Both the position numbers and the translations under genes were made by a program. The notes beneath the pieces were generated by a model, which saw only the letters and a program-made list of their open reading frames with translations, did no database searches and had not been told where the DNA came from. Positions 42,092 through 52,715 of a DNA stretch of 64,000 nt are shown here, one piece after another. The stretch is from Cydia pomonella (lineage: Eukaryota; Arthropoda; Insecta; Lepidoptera; Tortricidae), in assembly GCF_033807575.1 (NCBI RefSeq), contig NC_084720.1, forward strand, positions 18,359,570 to 18,423,569, in the 5' to 3' direction. Position 1 is the first letter of the stretch; the number at the start of each line of letters is the position of its first letter.

Positions 42092-45028
42092 TTAAGAAAG
42101 AGACAAGTAATGATTTTTCAGTAGGGTTTTAAAGCTTTGAAGAGTTTTCGCACACCTAATATCTAAGGGCAGGCTGTTCCACAGCCGAACAGCTCGAAAA
42201 GTGAAAGAGTCAGTATAATATTTTGTAGAGGATGGAGGGGGAACAAGTAGATATTTCCGTGAAGGCCTGACGGAGGAGAGATATGTAAAACGCTCTTTAA
42301 GATATGGGGGAGTAGAGGGGTTGAAAAGAACGCTATAAAGAAGATTGAGAATATGAGAATTACGACGAAGACGTATAGGGAGCCACTTGAGCTGGGCACG
42401 GAAGTTGGAAATATGGTCAAATTTGCGAAGTCCAAATATAAATCTAATACAGAGATTTTGCAAGCGCTCAAGTTTATTGAGCTGGTCCTCATTAAGATCC
42501 AGATAACTGATGTCAGCATAGTCTAGTATAGGCATAAGAAGGGATTGTGCAAGCGCAATTTTGGTGGCTAATGGCAAGAAGTTACGTAGTCGGCGAAGTG
42601 AACCCATTGAAGCAAACATCTTTCTGCTTACCTCGCCAATCTGGGGTATCCAAGATAAAGTACGGTCTATTATGATTCCTAGGTTTTTAACTTGATGTGA
42701 GAAGGGAATGTGAACACCATCAAACATTACGTCAGGTAGCAGAGAAAAATCAATCCTAGGAATTAATTTAGAACTACCTACAATTATCGCTTGGGTTTTA
42801 CTTGGGTTGACCTTAAGCCCATATCGCCTACTCCAGTCTGAGATGCAATCCAAGTCACGATTTATGGAGTTGATAATTATAGGTAGATTGCTAATGATGC
42901 CTTGAGAATAAATTTGGAGGTCGTCGGCATAAAGGTGGTATGATGAAGAGATACTACTGGTAATGGAATTTATGAAAATAGAGAAAAGAAGAGGAGACAG
43001 CACGCCACCCTGCGGAACGCCAGCCAGCGTGCTGCACCACGAAGAACGAAGAGAATCAACCTTAACGCGTTGTCGACGACCTTTTAAGTAACTAATAAAC
43101 CAATCAATCACCGCAGGAGATATGTTAAGAGAATGCAGAATACCGAGCAGAACGTCAAAATCAACAGTGTTAAACGCGTTACTGAAATCCAACAGCGTTA
43201 ACACGGTGACCTTTCTGTTATCCATCCCAGCGCGAATGTCGTCGGTGATTTTTACAAGAGCGGTAGTCGTACCATGACCCGAGCGGAAACCGGACTGAAA
43301 AGGATTTAGGAGCTCATGCCTATTTAAGAAAGATGTTAATTGATGATGCACTAGGCGCTCAAGGACTTTGGAAAGGAAAGGGAGGATACAAATTGGGCGA
43401 TAGTCAGAAAAAGAAGTAGGATTTGTCTTTTTAGGGAGGGGGATGACGTCAGCGTCTTTCCAAAGTGAAGGAAAAATGTTACAAGAAATCGAGTGGTTTA
43501 GGATGTGGGTAACAATAGGTACTAGGAGATCAATAAGAGGAAGGATCATGTTACGACTTACGCTGTCCGACCCGACGGCATTGGAGGAAATAGCTAAAAT
43601 ATTCTTCTTAACATCACTGTCGGTGAATTGAGTGAAAGAGAAGGAGGGATGCTCAGGAGTTGAGATGTTAGAAAGGTAGTTGAGAGTATCAGATTTTGCT
43701 GGCCCAGAAAAAGTGGCAGAAGTAGAGAAGTGCTGATTCAGAAGATCAAAATCAATATCTGTGCAAATGGAATTATGTGTAGATTTCCCAACTCCCAATG
43801 ACCTAAGAAATCTCCAGACCTTAGTAGGATCACCATTTTCGACAGACTTGTGGATGTGACGCCTCTGGGCATCACGACACACAGTACTGCATCTATTTCG
43901 TAATGCATGATACCTGCATTTGTTTTTTTCAGACGGGTTACGTTTATATTTCGACTTAGCCAGATTTTTCTTAGATATCAGTGACTTAATATCCTCAGTC
44001 AACCAGGGAGCAGGAACATGCTTGATTTTGATTGGGCGTATCGGAGCATGAACATCGTAGAGTTGAGTAAGAAGGGAGTTAAACAGAGATACTTTTTCAT
44101 CTACGGTATCCGCCTCCAGGATCACATTCCAATTAGCTGAAAGAGCATCTTCGCGAAGCTTGTCAACATTCATCCGACCAAAACTGCGTTGCAGAAGAAC
44201 CTTAGGAGATACCTTAGGGGGACGGATTTTGTATGAAAGAAACAGAAGATGATGATAGGAAAAGGCGTCCGCAGAGTACTGATTATATCTGGCAACATGA
44301 TCAATAGAGGAGACCAGAGTTAGATCCAGAAGCGATGGAGCACAATTTGGAAAGTGATGTGTAGGTTCGGAAGGTAAAATGGTCATGTTGCAAGCATCGA
44401 CAATAGATTTTAGAGAGTTTGAGCGAAAGTCATTTTTGAGTAAGCATGTATTAAAATCGCCCATAATAATATGGTGATTGTAAGATGGTAGAAGATCTTC
44501 AAGAAGCTTTTCGAAACAGTCAAAGTAGTTAACTCGAAGAGAGGGAGAATAGAAAACGCCAAGAAGGAGTTTTGAGTGAGAGAAGCTCAGCTCAAGAAAC
44601 AAGTACTCTGCGGTGTCAGAAGAAAGTGGTTGAGGCGACATGGTAAGAATAGAGAAAGGTATATGAGAACGGATATATATCGCAACCCCTCCACCTCCAC
44701 GACACGTCCGGTCATTCCTTACTAAACGGAAACCTGGTAAGGAATAAGATGTTGAGGGTAAGCAGGGTTTCAGCCAAGATTCCGAAACGAGAATAGCATC
44801 TATTTTACAAGATTCGAAGGTCATCAAAAAGTCAGTAAAATGGGCGGGTATGCTTTGCGCGTTTATATGGACTATATTGAGGTTTTTGGGAACGTCAACG
44901 AGTTGTCTGTCAAGTACGTCATGAAGAGGGGGAGGGAGGCTGTGAAAACTCTCATCATCTAAATCAGAAGAAAAGGAAACAAAATCATCACCATCACTAT
45001 TAAAGCTTAAATTACTTGAATGTGACAT
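42092..45028 (-). CDS. ORF2: endonuclease / reverse transcriptase of element B
   Basis: This is a 978-residue uninterrupted frame. After a serine/aspartate-rich N-terminus of about 50 residues comes an apurinic-like endonuclease. It shows NIVHINAQS (Asn 56), SESWL (Glu 83), a GGGGVAIYIR loop, GDFNT and LDLTLVS, and a histidine pair in the C-terminal endonuclease motif. The reverse transcriptase has DYRPICILP, motif A LLDFSNAFN near 611, GVPQGGVLSPLLF and YADD near 699. The C-terminal part ends with FRAVRLWNSLPLDIR, a motif common at the end of non-LTR enzymes. All visible catalytic residues are present and the length is normal for the CR1/Jockey group. The enzyme would nick DNA and prime reverse transcription of element RNA. 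Confidence 0.94.
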   Translation of the reverse strand: MSHSSNLSFNSDGDDFVSFSSDLDDESFHSLPPPLHDVLDRQLVDVPKNLNIVHINAQSIPAHFTDFLMTFESCKIDAILVSESWLKPCLPSTSYSLPGFRLVRNDRTCRGGGGVAIYIRSHIPFSILTMSPQPLSSDTAEYLFLELSFSHSKLLLGVFYSPSLRVNYFDCFEKLLEDLLPSYNHHIIMGDFNTCLLKNDFRSNSLKSIVDACNMTILPSEPTHHFPNCAPSLLDLTLVSSIDHVARYNQYSADAFSYHHLLFLSYKIRPPKVSPKVLLQRSFGRMNVDKLREDALSANWNVILEADTVDEKVSLFNSLLTQLYDVHAPIRPIKIKHVPAPWLTEDIKSLISKKNLAKSKYKRNPSEKNKCRYHALRNRCSTVCRDAQRRHIHKSVENGDPTKVWRFLRSLGVGKSTHNSICTDIDFDLLNQHFSTSATFSGPAKSDTLNYLSNISTPEHPSFSFTQFTDSDVKKNILAISSNAVGSDSVSRNMILPLIDLLVPIVTHILNHSISCNIFPSLWKDADVIPLPKKTNPTSFSDYRPICILPFLSKVLERLVHHQLTSFLNRHELLNPFQSGFRSGHGTTTALVKITDDIRAGMDNRKVTVLTLLDFSNAFNTVDFDVLLGILHSLNISPAVIDWFISYLKGRRQRVKVDSLRSSWCSTLAGVPQGGVLSPLLFSIFINSITSSISSSYHLYADDLQIYSQGIISNLPIIINSINRDLDCISDWSRRYGLKVNPSKTQAIIVGSSKLIPRIDFSLLPDVMFDGVHIPFSHQVKNLGIIIDRTLSWIPQIGEVSRKMFASMGSLRRLRNFLPLATKIALAQSLLMPILDYADISYLDLNEDQLNKLERLQNLCIRFIFGLRKFDHISNFRAQLKWLPIRLRRNSHILNLLYSVLFNPSTPPYLKERFTYLSSVRPSRKYLLVPPPSSTKYYTDSFTFRAVRLWNSLPLDIRCAKTLQSFKTLLKNHYLSLS

Positions 45029-45467
45029 ATGCCTTTGTGTATAAATATATAATAATAAATATAAAAATATATAAATTAAATAAGAGCAAATAAGACTAAA
45101 TACTTTTTAAATTAAAACTATTAATTTGTTCAATAATCTGAGTACCCGCCAGCAGTATGAATCACAGAAAAAACAACTTAAATGATATTAATTTTAAGGT
45201 AACAATAATTTTGACGTAGAACGAAACGCTTTTGTTAAACGGCAACATTGCATACAACGTCATCTGTCATGCCATTGTCAAGAAGGTTCAACAAGTGTTA
45301 ACCGGCTAAACTAAATATACAATAATATCAGTACAGATTTAACAAACTAGAAGAAGGTAGAAATACACAGCAAAATAACACGGACAAGAAAAGGAGTGGG
45401 TTGGAAATGAACTAAAAAGTACTGACGTAAGAAGAGTTACAACAAGAAACATGATACAAATAATCAA

Positions 45468-46217
45468 TCAAGCTCGAGGCTTTATAGTGGCTTGCCGTTT
45501 CACCTTTCCGGCTCGTTGACTCGCAGATTGACCTGGGGGACCTACATCATTTGCCTTGGTAGCCGGCTGAGCCGAAGCCACTGCCTGTACAAGGTCGAAA
45601 TCTGCACGACGAGACACGCAGCTGCGTTTGCCATCTTTGCCCAAAACGTAGATGTTGCCGTCTCGCGTAAAACAGCTCCGGACTCCGAAACGTTCCCTAG
45701 CCGCCATAAAGAGTTCATGTCGAGGCGCTGTTAAGAACTCCGACATTACTACACCGGAGCCTTTCAATTTCGTTTTGCCAAACCAGATGTTGTTGCGATC
45801 AGATAACTCACGGAACTTAACCAATATGCATCTGGATTGGTTGCCTCGAGGCCGACCCATGCGATGACTCCGCGCGATGTCTTCTATAGCCAGGTCACAC
45901 TGAAGATGCTCCTTCAGCAACTCGACAACCCGTGCTGATGTATCCTCTCCACTAGCCTCAGCCACGCCATGGAAAAGGAGTATCTTCCGCCGTGATCGCA
46001 TCTCCAGGGCGTCCACTTGCTGAGCCAGGAACTCCACTTGATGCTGCAGGGCTTCCAGTGACTTCAAAATAAATGCTCGGAAGGCCTCAAATTGCGAAGC
46101 AACCGATGCTACAGTGGGACTACCCGGAGTGGCTTTGTCAATCTGGCCCTGGAACTCCACCATCTTTGAGTTGAACTGCTCCGACATTTCCGCCATTGAC
46201 TTCTTAATTGATTCCAT
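45468..46217 (-). CDS. ORF1: RNA-binding protein of element B
   Basis: This 249-residue uninterrupted frame has an ATG start. The N-terminal 70 residues are rich in heptad-like hydrophobic positions with Gln/Glu/Lys, suggesting a coiled coil for trimer formation. RRKILLFHGV, LLKEHLQCDL, RSHRMGRPRG and ILVKF follow, the order seen in ORF1 RNA-recognition domains of L1-like and related insect elements. A basic C-terminus with KVKRQATIKPRA follows. The protein is expected to coat element RNA in the cytoplasm and accompany it to the nucleus. It lies directly upstream of ORF2 in the same orientation. No zinc-knuckle motif is evident. Confidence 0.85.
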   Translation of the reverse strand: MESIKKSMAEMSEQFNSKMVEFQGQIDKATPGSPTVASVASQFEAFRAFILKSLEALQHQVEFLAQQVDALEMRSRRKILLFHGVAEASGEDTSARVVELLKEHLQCDLAIEDIARSHRMGRPRGNQSRCILVKFRELSDRNNIWFGKTKLKGSGVVMSEFLTAPRHELFMAARERFGVRSCFTRDGNIYVLGKDGKRSCVSRRADFDLVQAVASAQPATKANDVGPPGQSASQRAGKVKRQATIKPRA

Positions 46218-46439
46218 TGTGCCAGTGACAGTGACCTTAGTGGTGTGAAGGTTAAGTTGGTTCAGATTTGAGAGAAAAGCTAAGAGAACTGCTGGTAGGT
46301 AGCTTTTATCACCTAAACATTAAATTAACATAAAATTTTAGCTAAAATAATTACTTTCTAGTAAAAAATAAAAATATTAAAAACAGATGATGTGTTACTC
46401 GTTTTCTTTGCCTACCCTCCTGCCTACTACCAACTAGTC

Positions 46440-46773
46440 TACTGTGCTTCTGTTTCTTCGGAATCCACACTGGTAATCCCACTGGTTTTTTCAGCGTAGG
46501 GTTCTACCGCGACAGTAGGAAGTGTGCCGATGGCTCGGACACGTATAGTCCGGATGGGTGAAGATCGTGCAGTCTGGAGGGCGTACTTTGGAGTTCCAAA
46601 TGGCCGATGACCGTCTGGTTGCCCTAGGTCCCGCTGGAGAGACGAAGTGCAAAAAGATCTTAGCCAACTCGGTGCAGTCAATTGAACAGAAACAGTTTTG
46701 GACAGAGAAGCATGGTGACATGCTGTCGGAAGCCAAGATCCACTTCGGGTCGCTGCGCCACAGCAGTAAATAA
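46440..46773 (+). pseudogene. RTE-clade reverse transcriptase C-terminal remnant
   Basis: Translated pieces in shifted frames give RWLGHV, VRMGEDRAVW, GCPRSRWRDEV, QKDLSQLG and finally SEAKIHFGSLRHSSK before a stop. This is the usual order at the C-terminus of lepidopteran RTE-type enzymes. At least two frameshifts and an internal stop are present. It abuts the 5' end of element B at about 46432. The upstream half of the RTE copy is not recognised on the far side of element B. Confidence 0.7.
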
Positions 46774-47336
46774 GTTTAATACACTTGATTGTATCTAAAT
46801 ATCAAAGTTGCCAATGGCAACGCATTTGTAACAATTGGTTTATTTTGTAAACATGTTTATCTTATCATAAAGTATTGTTTGACCGTCTAGACCTGTGTTT
46901 ACTATATAACCTTTCGTTCGCTACGTAGTATTTTGTTTACACTGTAAAACCTGTAAACACGATAATATGTTATGCGGTTAAAAACTTTGGTAATGTTTAC
47001 TTAATATTATTGTATGGCTACTTAAATATTGATGTGAGTACATGTTGTTGATATAATTTGGCCAACGAGCTGTGTTAAGGTAAATAAAAAACATATTAAC
47101 TCATATTTATTTTTATCTGACTTAAGTAAGAAAAGTATACGTAATTAAAATAACTTTTCAACTTTTTTGGACCCGGGTATAAACTGAACATAATTACTAA
47201 TTGTGACAATAACAAATCTACAGTATATAGGTAGTAAATATATAGGTATTCATTTGTATTTTTCTCCCTGGTTTTGTCAACGTTAGTCAAGCCTCGCTAG
47301 AAATAGACCCGGGTATGTCCTTAAACTACGTCCAAA

Positions 47337-47660
47337 AGAGAGGTATGGGCATTGTGAATGCCATCTCGCCTTGTGTGGTAGGGCACAGCACAGCGGATGT
47401 CATTCCAGATCTAGAGCAGAGCCCAACTGGGGAAGTACCTCCACCTTACAGAAAACTGTAGCCAAATAACACTTGACCCTACTCATAGTGTTGTGTTCCT
47501 GCCGGTGAGTATGGTTGCCAGAGCTCAACGAGGGGGGTGGGGTTAGGGTCGGCAACGCGCATGTAACTCCTCTGGAGTTGCAGGCGTACATAGGCAACGG
47601 AGACTGCTTACCATCAGGCAGGCCGTATGTTTGTTTGCCACCGACGTAGTATAAAAAAAA
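47337..47660 (-). repeat. Dispersed repeat, family C
   Basis: Minus-strand copy from CTACGTCGGTGGCAAACAAA to GCCCATACCTCTC, colinear with 28806-29131. Confidence 0.65.
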
Positions 47661-47951
47661 ACACAATATACTATGTAATTAATTAATGCTCTTTATGAAC
47701 AGTTTGACTATGTCAAATGTTAGTTTCCGAAAGAAAATGCATTAACTATTTATTATAATTAATATTTCAAAAATATAGTAAAATTTCTGTACAGTACATA
47801 ATTATGATGATATTTTACCCATCTAGTTAGCACTTTATGTTAAAAAAAATGGTTGGCTACAGCGTATCAAAATTAATCTTATAGTAGATGAGTTGGGAGC
47901 CCATACATGAACAGTACGCCATTATAGTTTGGGAAACGAAATATTAAATCG

Positions 47952-48142
47952 GTACCCCTAGTGTAAATAAATTCGATTTCCAAACGTGACGTACGCGTTT
48001 GCGTTTAGTCTCATTTTGTATTGGATTTCGAAAGAGCGCGCCAAGCGGGACGTTTTGGAAACTCAAAATCCTATACAAAATGAGACTTAACGCAAACGCG
48101 TTCGTCACGTTACGATTTCGATCAAAGTTACACTAGGGGTAC
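47952..48142. mobile_element. 191-bp inverted-repeat MITE, unit 1 of a tandem pair
   Basis: The ends GTACCCCTAGTGTAA and TTACACTAGGGGTAC are inverted repeats. Inside, GTTTAGTCTCATTTTGTA and ACAAAATGAGACTTAACGC are also inverted around a GCGCGCC centre. It is followed after eight bases (AGAAATCA) by unit 2. Confidence 0.8.
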
Positions 48143-48150
48143 AGAAATCA

Positions 48151-48341
48151 GTACCCCTAGTGTAAATAAATTCGATTTCCAAACGTGACGTACGCGTTTG
48201 CGTTTAGTCTCATTTTGTATTGGATTTCGAAAGAGCGCGCCAAGCGGGACGTTTTGGAACCTCAAAATCCTATACAAAATGAGACTTAACGCAAACGCGT
48301 TCGTCACGTTATGATGTCGATCAAAGTTACACTAGGGGTAC
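48151..48341. mobile_element. 191-bp inverted-repeat MITE, unit 2 of a tandem pair
   Basis: It has the same length and ends as unit 1, with about three base differences (for example GGAACCTCA for GGAAACTCA). It is bracketed by AGAAATCA (48143-48150) and TGAAATCA (48342-48349), an 8-bp near-duplication suggestive of hAT-type insertion. Confidence 0.8.
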
Positions 48342-48631
48342 TGAAATCATATTCGTGATAAACTATGACATACAAAAGTATAACAACATAACAAAAGAAA
48401 GAAACATAGAATAAATAAATAGTTTACCACGAAATGGTCCCGCCTCAGCATTAATGCTAACCCAAAAGTCAGCGCTGATCTTCCTGCGAGACCATTTGTG
48501 GGTCACGAACGCAGCTGTACGACACGGCATAAACATAAAACTGAACGCGGCTTTGCGGCGGATATTAATTCAACCATTACATTATTTTAGTTTTAATTTT
48601 AATAATTAGTTTATTTATTTTTTTACCATTA

Positions 48632-48687
48632 CAGTTGACGAGTAGAAAAAAAAACTATAGTTATAGTTTTTTTCTACTCGTCAACTG
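48632..48687. repeat. 56-base near-perfect hairpin
   Basis: CAGTTGACGAGTAG followed by an A-run and ACTATA is mirrored by TATAGT, a T-run and CTACTCGTCAACTG. Only the homopolymer lengths differ (nine A, seven T). Confidence 0.7.
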
Positions 48688-49228
48688 GGACCTTTCAAAA
48701 TGTGTTTCTTCGGAGAGAATCGTTACCTTTAGTGACCGCGGCCGGCAAAACGCCCCACTTTGTCGCTTGCCACAAGGACGCCTTATCAAGTTATCAGGTT
48801 ATTCGTATCGCATCAAGCAAATCTCGTCCTTATGGCCAGCGAAAAAGCGCGACGTTTTGTGTTTAGTCGCGTTTATACCTACATTAAATGTAGTATGAAA
48901 TTTCGTTTGAAGTAATAGTGAAAAAGGCATAGCAAACTATTTTAAAGCTTACCAAATAAACATAAATACATACTCCAAGACACAGGATAATTTCTAATCT
49001 TAGACCTAAATCAAGATAGCCAGCACATTCAGTCAAAGGCTCAGATTTGATTGAGTCCGGCTTTGACTCGCCGTAGCTCAAACCAGTGAGGCTTGAATGG
49101 CTTCAGTCTTGATACAATGCAAGTCTTGGTCTATTAGGGTACAATGCGGACCACTGTGTGAATATTCTTGGTAAGATTGACGTCGATAATAGGTTGAAAC
49201 TAATTTAAATACATTATAGACACCTACT

Positions 49229-49315
49229 TTTTTATTTTTATAATACGTCGGTGGCAAACAAGCATACGTCCCGCCTGATGGTAAGCAGTCTCCGTAGCCT
49301 ATGGACGCCTAGTCT
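49229..49315 (+). repeat. Dispersed repeat, family C (5' part)
   Basis: TACGTCGGTGGCAAACAAG and GCCTGATGGTAAGCAG are present; the copy stops after CCTATGGACGCC. Confidence 0.6.
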
Positions 49316-49546
49316 TTAAGACTAAAATTACCTATGATCTTTTCTGGAATTCGCCTAGTTTCAGACTAAATACCAATTAAAAAAACATCTTTTTATTCTA
49401 CTTAATGGGAAATGCCTTTTGTTGGTGCAAATATGGGACGTACTTAGTTCAAATATCCTTATTGGTAGATGTCAAAAAGTGACAAGTAACCCTAGAAATT
49501 ACTAAGTGTTCAAAACTGTTGTATTTTCAAACATTTTATTTGTATA

Positions 49547-50009
49547 TCTTATACCTTTAAACGAGCAATTCTTGTATATATATATATATATATTTCTGTG
49601 ATCTCGGAATCGGCTCTAACGATTTCGCTGAAATTTGGTATATGGGGGTTTTTGGGGGTATACAATCTATCCAGATTAGTCTTATGTTTGGGAAAACGCG
49701 TGTTTTCCAGTTTTCATGCGTTTTTCTTTCGACGCAGAATATGGTCGCTAATTTCGTGTTGCCGGCCACTGTCCTTCTAGTCCAGCGGGTTAAGACGCGG
49801 ACGGCTAGAATCGTGTGTTACGGGTTCGAATCTCGCCCGGTGACCAACTTTTATTTTATTTTATATGTTCATGTTTATATATAATTTTTTAATTTTTATT
49901 GTTTTAGACACGTTTAATTTAGTAAAAAAATGTAGCTAAGATTATCACCTATACACCACCATATTACAATAAATAGTTATAACCGAGCAAAGCTCAGTCG
50001 CCCAGGTAC
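49547..50009 (+). mobile_element. Helitron-like non-autonomous element, copy 3
   Basis: TCTTATACCTTTAAACGAGC start after A; the end is a hairpin ACCGAGC-AAA-GCTCAGT (one mismatch) then CGCCCAGGTAC before T. The tRNA-like segment lies at about 49767-49853 with B-box GGGTTCGAATC. Confidence 0.7.
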
Positions 50010-50603
50010 TTCTATTATATTTACCAACTGTAAAAGAACATTTCAAATTCCTTTACTAACACTGGTCTCTAGAAAACTGAAATTTATTCAACGAAAATAT
50101 CTCACAACTATTTGAATACAAACTATATTTTACTCACATGATCCCTAAAAATATCCTTTTCATGAACTCACTAAAAATTCAAGTTAGCTTATAAATAACC
50201 CGAAAAAGACGAACAAAACCAAAACACTATACGAAATCTTCAAGCAATTTAAAAATAATATCCCACATATCAGTAACAATATCTCAAGACACCCTGTATA
50301 TTGCCGCCATCATGAGTACGGATCAAACGTAACGTGAAATTGTTTTTGTGAGCACCCTCTACATGACATTTAATTCTTGCGTTGCAGTTTCAACCATATA
50401 ACTTAGAACATAAGGTAGAGAATCAGTTGGAAATGTGTTTGATAAAAGATGTCTTCATAATATTTTTCTATGTGGATGAGTCTGTTGGTTTAAATGTTTG
50501 TCGAATTAGAAATTAATTTAACATTGTATTAGAAAAAAACAGTGGCACTCCGGGAGTGCTGACAGAAGTGAAAACTCGAACAATTTCGTGTGTATTTTTT
50601 TAA

Positions 50604-50941
50604 TCGTCTTCTTCTTCCTCGCGTTGTCCCGGCTTTTTGCCACGGCTCATGGGAGCCTGGGTTCTGCTTGACAACTAATCCCAAGATTTGGCGTAGGCAC
50701 TAGTTATTACGAAAGCGACTGCCATCTGACCTTCCAACCCAGAGGGTACCTAAACTAGGCCTTGTTGAGATTAGTCCGGTTTCCTCACGATGTTTTTCTT
50801 CACCAAAAAGCGACTGGTAAATATCAAATGATATTTCGTACATATGTTCCAAAAAACTCATTGTTACGAGCCGAGGTTGGAACCCATGATCTCCGGATTG
50901 CAAGTCGCACGCTCTTACCGCTAGGCCAACAGCGCTTCCTA
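50604..50941 (-). mobile_element. tRNA-derived SINE, family B
   Basis: Minus-strand copy with head GTTGGCCTAGCGGTAAGAGC, a mutated B-box region, the ATCAAATGATATTTC-type body and a GAAGAAGA tail. No clear target duplication was found. Confidence 0.75.
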
Positions 50942-51033
50942 AATGATTCGCTTCTAAAATGATTTCTAAATGATGTAATGTTTTTCATTCGCCCATAGGT
51001 CTAATAAACAGACCAGTATATCGTATGAGCAAG

Positions 51034-51335
51034 GCTCGGAAACTGGTAAAATTTCCAAACCGTTATAATGTTCTGCGCAAAACTTTTTTATTTCAGTTTC
51101 GCTCTATAAACCGATATTTTAAACCGGTTTTTATGAGAACAGTTCTTGTCAAATTGACCGGTTTCGAGCAATAAACATCGGTTTCTTCCTATGTTCACGT
51201 GGCACACCATCAGGCCGGCTGGCCGTTTCGTCGCTCGTCGAATAAACCGGTTTTTTTAGGTTACAATAAAGCCCTTAAAACGTTCGCGTTCTTATAAAAG
51301 GTCGGAGGAAAACCGAAATAAACCGGTTCCAAGCC
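51034..51335. mobile_element. AACCGGTTT-rich MITE, second copy
   Basis: Ends GCTCGGAAAC and GGTTCCAAGC; shared interior words with 29196-29535 include AACAGTTCTTGTCAAATT, GTTTCTTCCTATG and AGGTTACAATAAAG. It lacks about 40 bases present in the other copy. Confidence 0.65.
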
Positions 51336-51802
51336 TGGGCCTGTGTACGAGCAAAATGTGGGCGCCAATGTCAACTAAATGTAAATGTCATTTTGAAGTT
51401 AAAGTGTAGGTATGTAAGTATATTCGAATTGACCTTAAGATGTGCTTACATTAATTTTGAATAAATAAAGCTTAACATCTTCTAATACTGACTTTAACCA
51501 GACTTACGATGTTAGTAGGTACATACTGAACTAACCAAATTCTCATACAAAACTTATACTGGACAACAATGTATACCTATAATACAGGAGTGTTGGGGTA
51601 AATGATTACACACACACAGCTACACAGGGTTCTAATCGTAAATACTGTATTGAATGAATGAATGAGCGAATATAACTAAGTGCACGATTTAAGCTTAATA
51701 AAAAAGATTAGAGACTTTTTGGTCCATTCAGCAATTGCCGTTTTATTTTGCAATCGGTACGAAAAATGAACAGTAATTTCAAAACCTCGCTATCATTAGG
51801 TA

Positions 51803-51935
51803 CGGTCACGTCTGAAAATATCGATACTAAGAAAGTGCCAAAAATATATATACACGACTTTATTGCCCATGTATTAAGGTAGAGTACACATATTTTTGGC
51901 ATGTTTTTCGTATCAATATTTTCAGACGTGACTGT
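51803..51935. mobile_element. MITE with GTCACGTCTGAAAATATCG ends
   Basis: CGGTCACGTCTGAAAATATC and ATATTTTCAGACGTGACTG are inverted repeats flanked by TA on both sides. It is related to 26380-26509. Confidence 0.65.
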
Positions 51936-52049
51936 ACATGTTGTGAGTGTGACTTAATGTCCAAGTGTCCATACCTATTATACTAAAATATCTACAGAAT
52001 ACATCCATATTTCAGATCATACTCGAATAACCATTACAGCAGCGGTATT

Positions 52050-52151
52050 ATGGTTCCATTTTTATCACTTGTCACTATGCCCGTCACTTTTGCGCTTATA
52101 TACTTGTTAGAACGTGACAGGCATGGTGACAAATGATAAAGAGCAGACCAT
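52050..52151. mobile_element. Short palindromic MITE
   Basis: ATGGTTCCATTTTTATCA and ATCACTTGTCACTATGCCCG at the left are mirrored by CAGGCATGGTGACAAATGAT and the AGACCAT end at the right. Confidence 0.5.
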
Positions 52152-52172
52152 ATTAGCCCTTCAGGACTGAAA

Positions 52173-52715
52173 TCTTATACCTTTAAACGAGCAATTCTTG
52201 TATATATATATATATTTCTGTGATCTCGGAAACGGCTCTAACGATTTCGCTGAAATTTGGTATATGGGGGTTTTGGGGGTATACAATCTATCTAGATTAG
52301 TCTTATGTTTGGGAAAACGCGTGTTTTCGAGTTTTCATGCGTTTTTCTTTCGACGCAGAATATGGTCGCTAATTTCGTGATGCCGGCCACTGTCCGTCTG
52401 GTCCAGCGGGTTAAGACGCAGACTGCTAAACGAGTGTTACGGGTTCGAATCTCGCCCGGCTTTTTTTTTATATGTTCAAGTTTATATATAATTTTTTAAT
52501 TTTTATTGTTTTAGACAAGTTTAATTTAGTAAAAAAATGACCTATGTAATAAGAGTAATTGACAATAGATGGCGTTACTCTGTGACAAGGGCTGTAAGGT
52601 TAAAATCGATTGTAAATAATAATAATTGTCAGTTCACATTTTAATTTTTAAGTTTATCAAGATTATCACCTATATACCACCATATTACAATAAATAGTTA
52701 TAACCGAGCAAAGCT
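52173..52715 (+). mobile_element. Helitron-like non-autonomous element, copy 4 (3' end lost)
   Basis: It starts TCTTATACCTTTAAACGAGC after A and keeps the tRNA-like segment (about 52386-52461). Like copy 1 it retains the GACAATAGATGGCGTTACTC block. It breaks off inside the terminal hairpin (CCGAGCAAAGCT). Confidence 0.65.

Larger units (their letters stand above)
41742..46431 (-). mobile_element. Near-complete two-ORF non-LTR retrotransposon B
   Basis: The element reads on the minus strand: a 5' leader of about 210 bases, ORF1 (45468-46217), a spacer of about 440 bases, ORF2 (42092-45028) and a 3' region of about 350 bases with GGCGGTCTTATCGC. It ends with AATAAAGAATATT and a tail of TTAC units. 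The heptamer AACTAGT brackets the proposed ends (41736-41742 and 46432-46438), a weak candidate duplication. Both frames are uninterrupted, making this the best candidate in the window for a recently active element. Confidence 0.82.

Noticed and set aside
43443..43631. Plus-strand frame inside ORF2 of element B
   Set aside because: Antisense shadow of the reverse transcriptase frame.
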